DNA of 64,000 nucleotides, from contig JAEWIS010000019.1 in the NCBI GenBank assembly GCA_023386955.1, forward strand, positions 62,001 to 126,000. The letters run 5' to 3'. The DNA is from Bacillota bacterium. Lineage in GTDB: Bacteria > Bacillota > Bacilli > Paenibacillales > NBRC-103111. Within the stretch, counting starts at the first letter, position 1, and each line of letters opens with the position of its first letter. The notes beneath the pieces were generated by a model. That model was given only the letters and a program-made list of their open reading frames with translations. It was not told the origin of the DNA and made no database searches. This document shows positions 9,181 to 18,360 of the stretch, piece by piece. Made by a program: the position numbers and the translations under genes.

Positions 9181-10104
9181 ATGACATCAAACCATCTGCG
9201 GCTCTCTTATTTCCTGGCCATACTCAACGCTGGGATTATCGGGTTATCCTTTTTATTCGCCAAAATTGCGCTGGATTACGCCAGTCCGATGGACACGCTG
9301 GCATTCCGCTTCGCTACCTCCTTCTTGGTTATGTCTATCCCGGTGGCTTTCGGCTGGATCAAGCTTAACTACCGCGGCAAACCTCTGGCTAAGGTACTGC
9401 TGCTGGCCGTCCTGTACCCGCTGGGCTTTTTTACACTCCAAGCCTTCGGGCTGCAGCACGCCACCTCCGCAGAGGGCGGCATTCTATACGCCTTCACGCC
9501 GGTTGTCACCATGATTATCGCCTCTCTATTTCTCAAGGAACGGACCTCTCTCTACCAGAAGCTGTCCATCTTTCTGTCCGTGTTTGGGGTTGTGTTCATT
9601 TTCGTAATGAAAGGCAGCCGTATTGATCTATCCAACATGCTGGGAATTTCCCTGCTGCTGCTGACCTGCGTCGCCTTCGCCGGATATACGGTGATGGCCC
9701 GGTCGTTATCGAAGCACTTCCGTCCAGCGGAAATCACGTATCTGATGCTGGGCATCGGCTTTATCACTCTCGTGACCGTATCCTTGATCGGCCATGCGGC
9801 AGCAGGGACGCTGGACCGCTTCTTCGCCCCACTGGCCAGTGGTACCTTCATCGTCTCCATCCTTTTCCTGGGTATCGCCTCTTCACTGGTTACGGCGCTG
9901 GCCTCCAACTACATCCTGTCCAAGATGGAGGCATCCAGAATGAGCGTGTTCTCCAATCTCTCCACCATCGTGTCCCTGGCTGCCGGGGCGGTGTTTCTGG
10001 GGGAGGAAATCACCGTGTATCATCTGATTGGCTCGGTGCTGATCATCGCGGGGGTGATCGGGGCCAACCGGTTGGGTGCCAAAAAGCCGCAAGCAGCCAA
10101 ATAA
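9181..10104 (+). CDS. EamA/DMT family transporter
   Basis: Membrane exporter of the drug/metabolite superfamily, 307 residues with ten hydrophobic segments in two EamA repeats (about 10-140 and 155-295). The second repeat ends in AAGAVFLGEEIT and LIGSVLIIAGVIG, characteristic of the family. ATG at 9181 follows GAGGAGG. The divergent MocR regulator suggests a substrate related to amino acids, amines or vitamin B6, but this is only context. Confidence 0.88.
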   Translation: MTSNHLRLSYFLAILNAGIIGLSFLFAKIALDYASPMDTLAFRFATSFLVMSIPVAFGWIKLNYRGKPLAKVLLLAVLYPLGFFTLQAFGLQHATSAEGGILYAFTPVVTMIIASLFLKERTSLYQKLSIFLSVFGVVFIFVMKGSRIDLSNMLGISLLLLTCVAFAGYTVMARSLSKHFRPAEITYLMLGIGFITLVTVSLIGHAAAGTLDRFFAPLASGTFIVSILFLGIASSLVTALASNYILSKMEASRMSVFSNLSTIVSLAAGAVFLGEEITVYHLIGSVLIIAGVIGANRLGAKKPQAAK

Positions 10105-10133
10105 ACAGGCCATCCCGCAGGGACAGCCTGTTT
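10103..10133. terminator. bidirectional terminator between convergent genes
   Basis: Long hairpin AAACAGGC / GCCTGTTT with an inner TCCC-GCA-GGGA stem, starting at the exporter stop codon and ending 6 bases before the glycosyltransferase stop. Belongs to the GGCCATCC-type hairpins seen repeatedly in the window. Confidence 0.75.
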
Positions 10134-10138
10134 GAACA

Positions 10139-11266
10139 TCAGAAATGATATTTCTCCAAGAGGATCTCTCCGGAATATCGGATAAGGGTCCGGGCCAACT
10201 CGGCATCTACGGCCAATCTCTCACAGGCGGCAGCAAACTGCTCCGCATCCTCCGCCGGCAAGTAATGCTTGTCCGGTGTCAACCCCAAGCCGTATACCGA
10301 TTCATGTGTGGCGATGATGGGCCGGCCATACCACATGGCTTCGAGGATCTTCAGCTTGGTTCCCCCGCCTGCATGCAGCGGTGAAATGATCTGGTAAGCG
10401 CCGGAATACACGGCGTCCAGGTTCTCCACCCGCCCATGATACAGGACCCCATCCGCTCGGCTTAAGAAGTCCTTAAAGCCTGATTTGCTGGTGAATCCCA
10501 CCACATGGAGGGTCCACCTGGAGTCTCTCCGGCGTAATGCGGACAGCACCTTTTGAATAAACCAGGTTACCGCCTCTTCATTGGGATAATAGTCCAAGGA
10601 GCCTACGAAGAGCAATTGATACGGATCATCCGGCAGCAAAAGATTTCCCGGCACTCCGGCCATACGGTTCGGCATGACCTGAATGTCCTCATGCGGCAGC
10701 CTGCGGCTCAAGGAAGCCTTATCCTCGTCGGAGCATAAATAAACCCTCCGGTATTCTGCGCCGATCCGGCTTTCCTTCCTCCGGAAGAGGAGTGCGGCCA
10801 GATAGGAAGTAACCGCCCTGCGTATGTGCCCGTGCTTTCGGAACAGGTGCGCAATCTTGAGATGTGTGGAGGACTCCAGATCATCCATATCCAGCTCGAG
10901 ACTCCCGCAGCGGGTCAGGGACGCCAGAATCGAGGCGTAATCCTGCAGGTACAGGCGGAAGCAGAAAATCGTATCAAACCGGACATGCCCATAGTACCGC
11001 TCTAGCCTTTCTTTGTCCGCACGGGTTAAGGGAACCCAACCGAACTCCAAAAGGGAGGAAAGTTTATTGGTTTTTCTCCTTGGGATAACCGTGGCTGAAC
11101 GGATATCCAGTTCGGCTACCTCTCTGCCCTGGCCATCCGGCCGAATAACCAGCACATGGACCTCATATTCCTGCTGAAGCTTCATGACCCATTGATAGGC
11201 CCGTTTTTCCCGGCCGGCGCCATTAGGGTCGGGGAATACCGGCGATACGAACAACAGCTTCTTCAT
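10139..11266 (-). CDS. glycosyltransferase, GT4-like
   Basis: 375 residues from ATG 11266 (MKKLLFVSPVF); a longer frame begins upstream of the neighbouring stop codon and is not used. Fold features of the GT-B class: N-terminal glycine-rich turn PDPNGAGREKRAYQW, LLFVGSLDYYPNEEAV at the start of the second Rossmann domain, and the donor-binding block PLHAGGGTKLKILEAMWYG with its E-x7-E-type glutamate. Last gene of the glycan operon, 22 bp after the ABC exporter. Probably adds a sugar to a surface or exported glycan. Confidence 0.85.
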   Translation of the reverse strand: MKKLLFVSPVFPDPNGAGREKRAYQWVMKLQQEYEVHVLVIRPDGQGREVAELDIRSATVIPRRKTNKLSSLLEFGWVPLTRADKERLERYYGHVRFDTIFCFRLYLQDYASILASLTRCGSLELDMDDLESSTHLKIAHLFRKHGHIRRAVTSYLAALLFRRKESRIGAEYRRVYLCSDEDKASLSRRLPHEDIQVMPNRMAGVPGNLLLPDDPYQLLFVGSLDYYPNEEAVTWFIQKVLSALRRRDSRWTLHVVGFTSKSGFKDFLSRADGVLYHGRVENLDAVYSGAYQIISPLHAGGGTKLKILEAMWYGRPIIATHESVYGLGLTPDKHYLPAEDAEQFAAACERLAVDAELARTLIRYSGEILLEKYHF

Positions 11267-11288
11267 AGCGAGACATTCCCACTTTCCA

Positions 11289-12962
11289 TTAAAGCTCGAC
11301 AACCTTGGTTGCATGCGTTTTGCTGTTTTCCTTGCGGTGGGATATGAACACCACAGCACTGTTCTTCATACAGGTGCTGATGCTCGCCATGACCCGCCGC
11401 TCTGTCTCTTCATCCAGGGCAGAGGTGGCCTCGTCCAAAAGCAGAAGCTGCGGCTCATGGTAGAGAGCCCGGGCAATTCCCAGGCGCTGTCTTTGGCCTC
11501 CCGACAGGAACATTCCGTTGTCGCCGACAACGGTCTGGAGTCCCTCGGGCAGCTTACCGATCAGCTCCTCCAGCTTCACCAGGGAAAGCACGCGCATCAC
11601 CTTTTCCTCATCCACCGTTTCATTCCCGAATACGATATTCTCCAGGATTGTGCCGCTAAGCAGGGCGGTTTCCTGCGGGACGTACGCAATCCCGTGGAGC
11701 TTGGGCTGAATCAAGGCCGAACGCTTCACTTCTCCCTTATGCGGCTCCATAAACCCGGCCAGAATCATCATCAGGGTGCTTTTCCCCTTGCCGGATTCGC
11801 CTGTTATGGAGATCCGGTCTCCCGCGGATACGATCATGGAGAAGTTCTCAATGGTCTCCTTCCCGCGGCCTTCATAGGAAAACGACACATGGGAGAGCAC
11901 CAGCAGCTCATGCCCCGGCGGATTCGTCTGTGCACGATCCTCCTCCTGTTCCGGCATATCCGAGAACTCTCGGTGGAGAACCTGAAGCTGGCTGTATGTG
12001 CCCTCCAGCTCCGAATAAGAGGAAAGCAGCATGGACATGGACGGGATCATCCGTCTTGCCAACAGCATAAAGGAGGCCAGACTTGCGATAAGCTGCGGTG
12101 TATCCGTTCTGTCCACGAAGATGACATACAGAATCCCGATGCCGATGGCAACAGTGAAAACGGACTCCATGACGATCCGGGGAGTGTAGGGAAGGATGGA
12201 CAGCCGTACTTTTGCCTCGCTTAACTGTTCCAACTCCCCGAGAACCCGGTCTCCCATTTTTTCACTTACTCCGAAGATTCTCATCTCCCGGAACATGTTC
12301 AAGCTTTCGTTCAGATGATTGTAATACCGCTGCTCATGGACATTATGGGCATCGGTGGCCTGGTTGATCTTCGACTTCAGGGCCTTGCTGGAGAACCGCA
12401 TAAACAGCGCCAGGAGCACCAGGCCGCCCAATACAATCTTCGGCGCAACCAGGAACATGGACCCGGACAGCAGCAGCAGGTTCAGAGCCGAGCTGATGAA
12501 ATTAAAGAACACCTGGTACGAATAGGCGCTGTCCAGGGAGGTCGCCACCAGATGCTTCATCCGGACCGCCTTGGTTTCCTTGGAGAAGCTCCTCCAGGAC
12601 ATGCTCATATAGTTCTTTAGCAGCTTGGCGGAATACTGCCGGTATAAGAATTGAGTGAATCTCCTTGATTCCCTCACCGACAGAAACTCCAGCAGCTGCC
12701 GGACCAGCGTTACACCGATGAACAGCATAATTGCGGTGAACAGGCTGTCCGCTCCGAAGGTCAGCCCCAGCACCGTAAGGCTCTGCTTTTGCAGGGCCAT
12801 CATAAGCACATACGTCACGAAGACGATGACCAAGTCCACAATGGGCAGCGAACATGCCAGGTATAAGCATATCTGGAGCTTCCCCTTCAGAGGTGCAGGA
12901 GCGGCGTGGTAGATGTACCGGAGACGTTTGATTTGAGCCTTCGGGTTCAGGTTCTTAAGCAT
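11289..12962 (-). CDS. ABC exporter (membrane domain fused to ATPase)
   Basis: 557 residues. Six-helix exporter domain at about 30-320, then an ATPase domain with Walker A GESGKGKST near residue 385, signature LSGGQ near 480, Walker B LLLLDEATSALD and H-loop FISHR. This half-transporter would act as a dimer. Lying among four glycosyltransferases it resembles PglK-type flippases for lipid-linked sugars, which is an inference from position; a peptide or lipid exporter is possible. Its start overlaps the preceding gene by 8 bp, so translation is likely coupled. Confidence 0.88.
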   Translation of the reverse strand: MLKNLNPKAQIKRLRYIYHAAPAPLKGKLQICLYLACSLPIVDLVIVFVTYVLMMALQKQSLTVLGLTFGADSLFTAIMLFIGVTLVRQLLEFLSVRESRRFTQFLYRQYSAKLLKNYMSMSWRSFSKETKAVRMKHLVATSLDSAYSYQVFFNFISSALNLLLLSGSMFLVAPKIVLGGLVLLALFMRFSSKALKSKINQATDAHNVHEQRYYNHLNESLNMFREMRIFGVSEKMGDRVLGELEQLSEAKVRLSILPYTPRIVMESVFTVAIGIGILYVIFVDRTDTPQLIASLASFMLLARRMIPSMSMLLSSYSELEGTYSQLQVLHREFSDMPEQEEDRAQTNPPGHELLVLSHVSFSYEGRGKETIENFSMIVSAGDRISITGESGKGKSTLMMILAGFMEPHKGEVKRSALIQPKLHGIAYVPQETALLSGTILENIVFGNETVDEEKVMRVLSLVKLEELIGKLPEGLQTVVGDNGMFLSGGQRQRLGIARALYHEPQLLLLDEATSALDEETERRVMASISTCMKNSAVVFISHRKENSKTHATKVVEL

Positions 12963-13884
12963 GCCGCTTCCTCACCCGGCGGGTGAAGAACAACCGGATA
13001 TTCTCCAGCAGTGCCTTCCGCCTCTCCACCCGGTATCCCCCGGGACTGGCAGCAGCCGCTTCCGGCAGGAACGGCTTGGCCAACCGGCTGTAGGTGGTAT
13101 TTCCATACCGGATATAATCAGGGGTTAAGCGCCCCTCATGGAAAAAGGTAAAATCCGTCCGCTCCCGGTTCCACCACAGATGGCTCCACAGATGCAGGCT
13201 GTACACATGCTCGGGTAGCTCCACGTTCCGGGTAAACAAGCTGCGAATGCCCTCCCGGGTCCAATCCAAATGAAAAAAGGACTGCTCCGGCTCGACATGA
13301 ATGGTGTCCGGGTAAGCCTGGCTTAACCGGTACGGAAGAAAGGTCGAGTGCGCACTCCATGATCCGTCAAATTCATCAAAGATGCGGTCCAGCCAATGTT
13401 GAATGAAGCTTGCATTTTTCTCCGCCATAATGAATGCATTGCATAAGGAACCGCCGGCAGCCGCAGCCGCGGGAGCGTGAAGGTCCGCCTTTTCATGGCC
13501 CATCACACAGGGGTACTGATACAGCTCCTCGGGTATGGGTTTGATGAAAATGGTATCGATGTCCGCATACACCCCGCCGTATTCCAGCAGAATCTGTAGC
13601 CGGGAGACATCGGAGATATGGGCGTACCGGTATGCTTCCAGAGACGGATTGCCATACGTGTAGGCGGCCATAAATTGATCCTTCTTTATCTTGTTCAAGG
13701 TCAGGGAACCCTTGATCTGCTCCCACCACGGTCCGTACGGGAGATGCTCGTAATGGAAATACACCTTGTCCGGCTTGTTCACCCGGATGCAAGACTGAAT
13801 GGCCATATAATGCGACAGATGGAAGGGCTCCGTCTGCTCTCTCAGCCCAAATACAAAATGAAAAACCTTGGGGATATTAGTCAT
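12955..13884 (-). CDS. glycosyltransferase with DxD motif (capsule/mannosyltransferase OCH1-like family)
   Basis: 309 residues from ATG 13884 (MTNIPKVFHFVFG), which overlaps the upstream stop by 8 bp. The N-terminal IPKVFHF strand, the RLQILLEYGGVYADIDT block with the metal-binding D-x-D at about residue 93 and the later HLWSHLWW segment match the Gly_transf_sug family (PF04488) that transfers a sugar from a nucleotide donor in a GT-A fold. Third gene of the operon. Acceptor unknown. Confidence 0.85.
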   Translation of the reverse strand: MTNIPKVFHFVFGLREQTEPFHLSHYMAIQSCIRVNKPDKVYFHYEHLPYGPWWEQIKGSLTLNKIKKDQFMAAYTYGNPSLEAYRYAHISDVSRLQILLEYGGVYADIDTIFIKPIPEELYQYPCVMGHEKADLHAPAAAAAGGSLCNAFIMAEKNASFIQHWLDRIFDEFDGSWSAHSTFLPYRLSQAYPDTIHVEPEQSFFHLDWTREGIRSLFTRNVELPEHVYSLHLWSHLWWNRERTDFTFFHEGRLTPDYIRYGNTTYSRLAKPFLPEAAAASPGGYRVERRKALLENIRLFFTRRVRKRHA

Positions 13885-15025
13885 CGAACAGTACCTCGGT
13901 GCATGTATTGGCAATCCTCCGGTCCGTGAAGGCTTGGGAAACCCTCCGTTTTAGAAGGGCTCCTTTTTCCCCGGATTGGTCTTGGTTCATATAGATGGTT
14001 CGTAAGGTACGCCGTACATCCGCAATATCTACATGCGCCCACTTCTGCTCCGCAGAATAAGACGTGCTTCCATAGGCGGTTTTCACGGGAGCCAGCGTAT
14101 ACGGGAGCAGATAGGCATCATCCGGGGACAAATAATCCAGCTGGCCCCCATACGGGGTTATGGCAACAGCATTGCCGAACCATGCCGCTTCGTATGCCCC
14201 CATCCCCCAACCTTCTCCCCGGGTGCAGGACACAAAACAATCTCCCTTGTGATGAATCCAAGCCAGATCGGACGCCGGCAGGGAGTCTGTCAGGTGCATC
14301 AGCTTCCTCCGGCTGGGGTGGTTCCCAACCAGCTTCCTGAAGCTCCGGCGGCTTAGACCGAAGGAGCGCCGCAGAAACAACCGCCGCCAGGAAGGCCGGT
14401 AGGATGTCCAGTCCCGGTGATCTGTCTTCAGGAGCAGGGCTACCTTCTCCTCCTCCCCGAATTCCTCCAGGAAGGCCCGGATGAGGGTGGGGATGTTCTT
14501 CCGTTCGTTCCACATGCTGATGCAATAAAAGATATAATGCCCGTCCATCTGCTCCAAAGCTGCCGCCAAGGCCTTACCGGGCGGAGCCTCAGGGACTCTC
14601 CCGTGGAACTCCGACACATGGGGAAGAACAACAACCGGCACGTGGACGCCGCTTGCCTGCAGCACCTTCCGGTTCCAGGTGCTGGGCACAAAAACACCAT
14701 CCAGCCCGTTCAGCAATTCCGGCCAATGGGCTGGCAGCCGGTCGGTTTCCCAGGCGGTATAGCCCCATATGGGGACGGAGGGGAAAACCTGGGTCCTCTT
14801 TTTCACCCAATAGGGATAATACTCGGGGACGGTATGCAGGATAACCGCATCAGGCTTGGAGGCCAGCTCCTCCCGAACCAGGGACCCGCCGAGCTGCACA
14901 TCCCCGGGCACAATCAGGGTGGGGTCAATATGGAAGCCTTCCTGCCGCAGGGCCTTGATTAAGCCTACGGAGGCATTCCCGTACCCCGTCTGCTCGTGGT
15001 AACAGACAACATTGATACTTTTCAA
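13877..15025 (-). CDS. glycosyltransferase family 1/4
   Basis: 382 residues, GT-B fold. Starts with a TTG that overlaps the upstream TGA stop (TTGA arrangement), implying translational coupling. Motifs: HEQTGYGNASVG at the N-terminus, ISMWNERKNIPTLIRAF at the domain junction and CTRGEGWGMGAYEAAWFG, the donor-binding loop with the conserved glutamates of GT4 enzymes. The second gene of the operon. Confidence 0.85.
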   Translation of the reverse strand: MKSINVVCYHEQTGYGNASVGLIKALRQEGFHIDPTLIVPGDVQLGGSLVREELASKPDAVILHTVPEYYPYWVKKRTQVFPSVPIWGYTAWETDRLPAHWPELLNGLDGVFVPSTWNRKVLQASGVHVPVVVLPHVSEFHGRVPEAPPGKALAAALEQMDGHYIFYCISMWNERKNIPTLIRAFLEEFGEEEKVALLLKTDHRDWTSYRPSWRRLFLRRSFGLSRRSFRKLVGNHPSRRKLMHLTDSLPASDLAWIHHKGDCFVSCTRGEGWGMGAYEAAWFGNAVAITPYGGQLDYLSPDDAYLLPYTLAPVKTAYGSTSYSAEQKWAHVDIADVRRTLRTIYMNQDQSGEKGALLKRRVSQAFTDRRIANTCTEVLFDD

Positions 15026-16071
15026 GCGGTTCGCCTACTTATATTTTGAAGTGAGTTCTTATAATATTTATAGAATTTGCACGCATAGTAAATGGTGCAG
15101 GTGTGTCTTGTTTTGAGCAGGAGTGTATAGACAGTGGGCAGCAGGCCCGGACTGTAAGCCCTTCCAATTTTTCTCATAACCTCTTCGTCATGAAGGATCT
15201 GCTGGATATATGACATTTTCTCCGCACGAGTCATGGGACAGTTGTCGTAGAACAGATTGATGAAGCTGATAATCGTATTGCGCACCAAGATATAATAAAC
15301 CTTTTCCTCTAATTCCTTATTGATTCCCACGTTTCCCGTCAAGTAATCGATCACCTTGTCATGGGCCGTGTTGTACGCATGGAACAGCTGATGAATGTAG
15401 CTTGTGGTCAACGAGCCGAATTTCTTCTTGGTGTAGAAATAGAACGACTGATTAAGAATGTAGATGGATTTGCAATAACGCAGATAATCTACATTGAAAA
15501 TCAGATCCTCCGAATAATGAATGCCATCCGGCATGAGGATACGGTTGGCCTTAACAATCTCCGTCTTGTACAGACGGGCACAGGGACTATTGATCATGGA
15601 GGTTTCGAACAGGGAAAAGATTTTATGGGAATCCTCGGGCGAAATCCGGATTTCCCCCTCATAGGAGGAGGTCAGCGGAAGAAAGCGCTTGTTCTTGAAG
15701 TACAGATACTCCACCGTCATCGGACTAATCACCAGATCACAGTGTTTCTCCTCCATTAAACGGATCAACTCCGCGAACATATCCGGCATGATATAATCAT
15801 CCGAGTCAATAAACGCCAGGTACCGGCCCTGAGCCAGCGAAATACCCAGATTACGCGCCGCAGACGGCCCCCGGTTGGGCTGGTGAAACACCTTAATGCG
15901 GTGATCCTTGTCCTCATATTCTCTGCAGATGGCCAGGCTGTTATCGTCTGAGCCGTCATCCACCAATAGCAATTCATAATTTTGAAAGGATTGACACAGT
16001 ATGGAATCCAGACATTTTCTGATGTAGGGCACTACGTTGTAAACCGGAATGATAATGGATAGTTCGATCAC
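15022..16071 (-). CDS. glycosyltransferase family 2
   Basis: 349 residues, GT-A fold. N-terminal SIIIPVYNVVPYIRKCLDS, LLVDDGSDDNS and the metal-binding DSDDYI block near residue 90 are diagnostic of GT2 enzymes. GTG at 16071 is preferred (AGGGAG 9 bases upstream); a TTG at 16080 has no room for a site. First gene of the five-gene glycan operon. The long C-terminal part after residue 220 is hydrophilic and has no membrane helix, so it is not a processive polymerase. Confidence 0.88.
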   Translation of the reverse strand: MIELSIIIPVYNVVPYIRKCLDSILCQSFQNYELLLVDDGSDDNSLAICREYEDKDHRIKVFHQPNRGPSAARNLGISLAQGRYLAFIDSDDYIMPDMFAELIRLMEEKHCDLVISPMTVEYLYFKNKRFLPLTSSYEGEIRISPEDSHKIFSLFETSMINSPCARLYKTEIVKANRILMPDGIHYSEDLIFNVDYLRYCKSIYILNQSFYFYTKKKFGSLTTSYIHQLFHAYNTAHDKVIDYLTGNVGINKELEEKVYYILVRNTIISFINLFYDNCPMTRAEKMSYIQQILHDEEVMRKIGRAYSPGLLPTVYTLLLKTRHTCTIYYACKFYKYYKNSLQNISRRTA

Positions 16072-16194
16072 TGTGCTCAACTCCCTGAAACCATATGGAA
16101 CTGCAGTATCATTATAGGGAAAACCCGGTTACCCCACAATGGAGAGTGTTGGATCACTTCGACACTCCTTGCCACTGCTTCCTCATAACGGCAA

Positions 16195-16218
16195 AACGGC
16201 CATCCGCAAGGGATAGCC
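16195..16218 (-). terminator. terminator of the LRR-like gene
   Basis: GGCnnTCC / GGAnnGCC hairpin with GCAAG loop and a GTTTTG tail on the minus strand, 9 bases after the stop codon. A member of the GGCCATCC hairpin family preceded by TAACGGCAAAA. Confidence 0.65.
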
Positions 16219-16226
16219 TGCTGTAC

Positions 16227-17435
16227 TCAATAATCCCGAACGGCATCGAACCAGCCCTGTGCCGTCTCCTCCGGTATAGGCCGTCCGATCAGGTGGGGGG
16301 ACTGGCTGAGCTGCCATACGGCTTCCCCCAGATCATCCCTTTCGGTGGTTTCGATACCCTTCAACCCATTGAAGCGCCGGGTGAATGCGGTGAGGATGGC
16401 CTCCGCCTCAGCCATGCTGCGGGCTTCTGCCATGGATGCCTGGGCCAGGGTGTAGGCTTCGTTGGCCAGCCTGGCCAGACGTTTAGGCCAGGATGCGAAG
16501 GGGCGGCCGAATTCGGTAGCCCACCATTCCGGCTTCCGCAATTGGCTGACAGAGGCATAATCGCTCCACGGGCGGCTTTTCGCTCGCGCCTTCATTTGTT
16601 GTCTTAAGCGTTTGCCCCCGGCCTCCTCCACATTGTACGCAATAAACCTGTCCAATAGAGGCCATGTATCCAACGGGGGCAAGTCCCCCAACTCCGGTAT
16701 GAAGCGCAGCTCCAGGTTCCGCAGCCGGGGATGGCGGGCCAGGGCGTCCATGTGGCAGAAGTTCCCCCACAAGCTCAGGGAGTCCAAATGGGGAAACCGG
16801 TCCAGACTGTTCAACGAAATCGGCTGTCCCAAGGATGAGCCCTGCAGCGTCAAGCTTGTCACCCCCTGCAATTCACCCATCTCGGGCAGCTGAAGAGGAG
16901 GGTCCGTCTTGCGCCGGCTGGTGGACGGCGCCAAAACCAGCATAGACGGCAGCGCGCCTGCAGCTACAAACCGGGACAGTTCACCGGACACAGTAAGATG
17001 GTAAAGCCCGTTGGGAAGCTTCAGGCTTAAACTACCAGAGGCGGATGAACGGAGCTCGATAAAGAATCCGTGCATCCTGGACAGACTGGCGTCCAGCTTC
17101 ACATCCGCAGACAGAAGGGGCTTCCAGTTCATCTGCTCAATGGGACGCTTCTGCGCCCATTCCAGGAACCCGCTGTCATTTCCTGTATACGTAAGGTGCC
17201 GCGGCCAGGGTGAACCTGCCGGTGTAGCGAAGGGATCGAAGACGGACCATTGGATGGGCTCATCCGGGGCCACATGAAGATCTGCTTTATTTCCCAATTC
17301 CGGCGGTCCGATGGACAGGCTGCCTACGCCACGGCGAATCACAAGAATATGGCTGCCAGGACCGGTAAGATCAAGGGAATAATGGCCCTCTTCCGAAATT
17401 AAGGCTGGCGGGTACGCTTGGTTATCGGAGGTCAT
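16227..17435 (-). CDS. uncharacterised leucine-rich-repeat-like protein
   Basis: 402 residues from ATG 17435 (GGAGAGG 9 bases upstream; a longer frame runs through a terminator and is rejected). N-terminal half is a beta-rich domain of unknown type. Residues about 235-320 carry LRR-like strands (TSLTLQGSS, LDSLSLWGNF, RNLELRFIPELGDLPPL). The C-terminus YNVEEAGGKRL...SRPWSDYASVSQLRKPEWW, with ETTERDD near the end, resembles a domain found in bacterial proteins often annotated as gliding motility proteins; that label is not evidence for motility here. Cytoplasmic, no signal peptide. Confidence 0.6.
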   Translation of the reverse strand: MTSDNQAYPPALISEEGHYSLDLTGPGSHILVIRRGVGSLSIGPPELGNKADLHVAPDEPIQWSVFDPFATPAGSPWPRHLTYTGNDSGFLEWAQKRPIEQMNWKPLLSADVKLDASLSRMHGFFIELRSSASGSLSLKLPNGLYHLTVSGELSRFVAAGALPSMLVLAPSTSRRKTDPPLQLPEMGELQGVTSLTLQGSSLGQPISLNSLDRFPHLDSLSLWGNFCHMDALARHPRLRNLELRFIPELGDLPPLDTWPLLDRFIAYNVEEAGGKRLRQQMKARAKSRPWSDYASVSQLRKPEWWATEFGRPFASWPKRLARLANEAYTLAQASMAEARSMAEAEAILTAFTRRFNGLKGIETTERDDLGEAVWQLSQSPHLIGRPIPEETAQGWFDAVRDY

Positions 17436-17525
17436 GGGAATCATCCTCTCCATGGTTTTATACATATTGTATCGTAAAAAAGGTGCGGAGGCGCGTGATT
17501 GGGCATTTCTCCGGGCATTAAAAAA

Positions 17526-17544
17526 GAGACCGCTCTGCGGTCTC
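17526..17544 (-). terminator. rho-independent terminator
   Basis: GAGACCG-CTCTG-CGGTCTC, seven perfect pairs, followed on the minus strand by six T residues. It lies 220 bp past the oxidase-like gene (17764-18309) and just upstream of the LRR-like gene, so it probably ends the former transcript. Confidence 0.8.
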
Positions 17545-17578
17545 CGCCAGGACATGTGTGTACATCCCTGCCCAATTT

Positions 17579-17762
17579 CTAACGAATATCAGAGGCCTTA
17601 TTTCGGAAAGAATGGCGGATTCGGACACCTAACGAATGTGAGCCGCCCTATCTCCCGCCCGCTGCTCTAATTTGAGCCTGTTTCCATGAATAACCCTCCA
17701 CAGATTCGTTAGAACACTAACCGGGGCGAACCGGGCAAAATAACGTTGCTGAGATTCGTTAG
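17579..17762. repeat. cluster of four CTAACGAAT-family arms
   Basis: Left-type arms start at 17579 and 17629 (CTAACGAAT), right-type arms end at 17712 and 17762 (ATTCGTTAG). Both pairs are exactly 50 bp apart. Arms also share the inner TATTT / AAATA word with the copy at 4562-4695. Confidence 0.75.
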
Positions 17763-17763
17763 A

Positions 17764-18309
17764 TTAGTGGCTTCCCTCATTCCCGTCTGCCCGGTACATG
17801 CTCTCTGCTTCGACGGGGTTTTCCTTGGCTGTAATCGAACGCGGAATCATCCGGCATACCTGAACCGGTCCGCCGTATACCGCCGATCTGTATTTGTCCA
17901 CATGCTGCTTGGACAAGGGCCGGTCGTAATAACCGGGCACATATTTATTCATCATTTCCTGAAGGACACGGGTGGCTTCATCCAAATCTGTAATCGGCTC
18001 CGCCTGCCCGAATAGCATCACACTCATATAGGCTGTATCCGTTTTGGCAGGCACCGGATTGGTGATGGTTCCATACTCCTCGCATACAGTGAAACACACC
18101 TCCGGATTATCCTGCATCACCTGATTGCGCCTTCCATCTCCGGCCCCGTGAAAATACAGCCTCCCGTCCATCCATACATAGTTAAGCGGTACAACATAGG
18201 GATGGTTGCCATCCGCCAATCCCAGATACCCGATTCTCGCCTGTCTCAGAAAGGCTTCAATCTTCTCTTCATCCTTACACTCTCTAACCTTGTAACGGAC
18301 TGGCTTCAT
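17764..18309 (-). CDS. pyridoxamine 5'-phosphate oxidase family protein (NimA-like)
   Basis: Flavin-binding split-barrel protein, 181 residues from ATG 18309 (AAGGAGG nine bases upstream). N-terminal MKPVRYKVRECKDEEKIEAFL leads into IGYLGLADGNHPYVVPLNYVW and GRLYFHGAGDGRR, the typical FMN-binding strands of the group annotated as 5-nitroimidazole antibiotic resistance proteins. Likely an FMN-dependent oxidoreductase; substrate unknown. It is divergent from a MocR regulator, a pairing that usually reflects control by that regulator. Confidence 0.85.
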   Translation of the reverse strand: MKPVRYKVRECKDEEKIEAFLRQARIGYLGLADGNHPYVVPLNYVWMDGRLYFHGAGDGRRNQVMQDNPEVCFTVCEEYGTITNPVPAKTDTAYMSVMLFGQAEPITDLDEATRVLQEMMNKYVPGYYDRPLSKQHVDKYRSAVYGGPVQVCRMIPRSITAKENPVEAESMYRADGNEGSH

Positions 18310-18360
18310 ACGGAAATTCCTCCTTATCATATCTGCGTTATTACGGTAGTATAGCAATGA

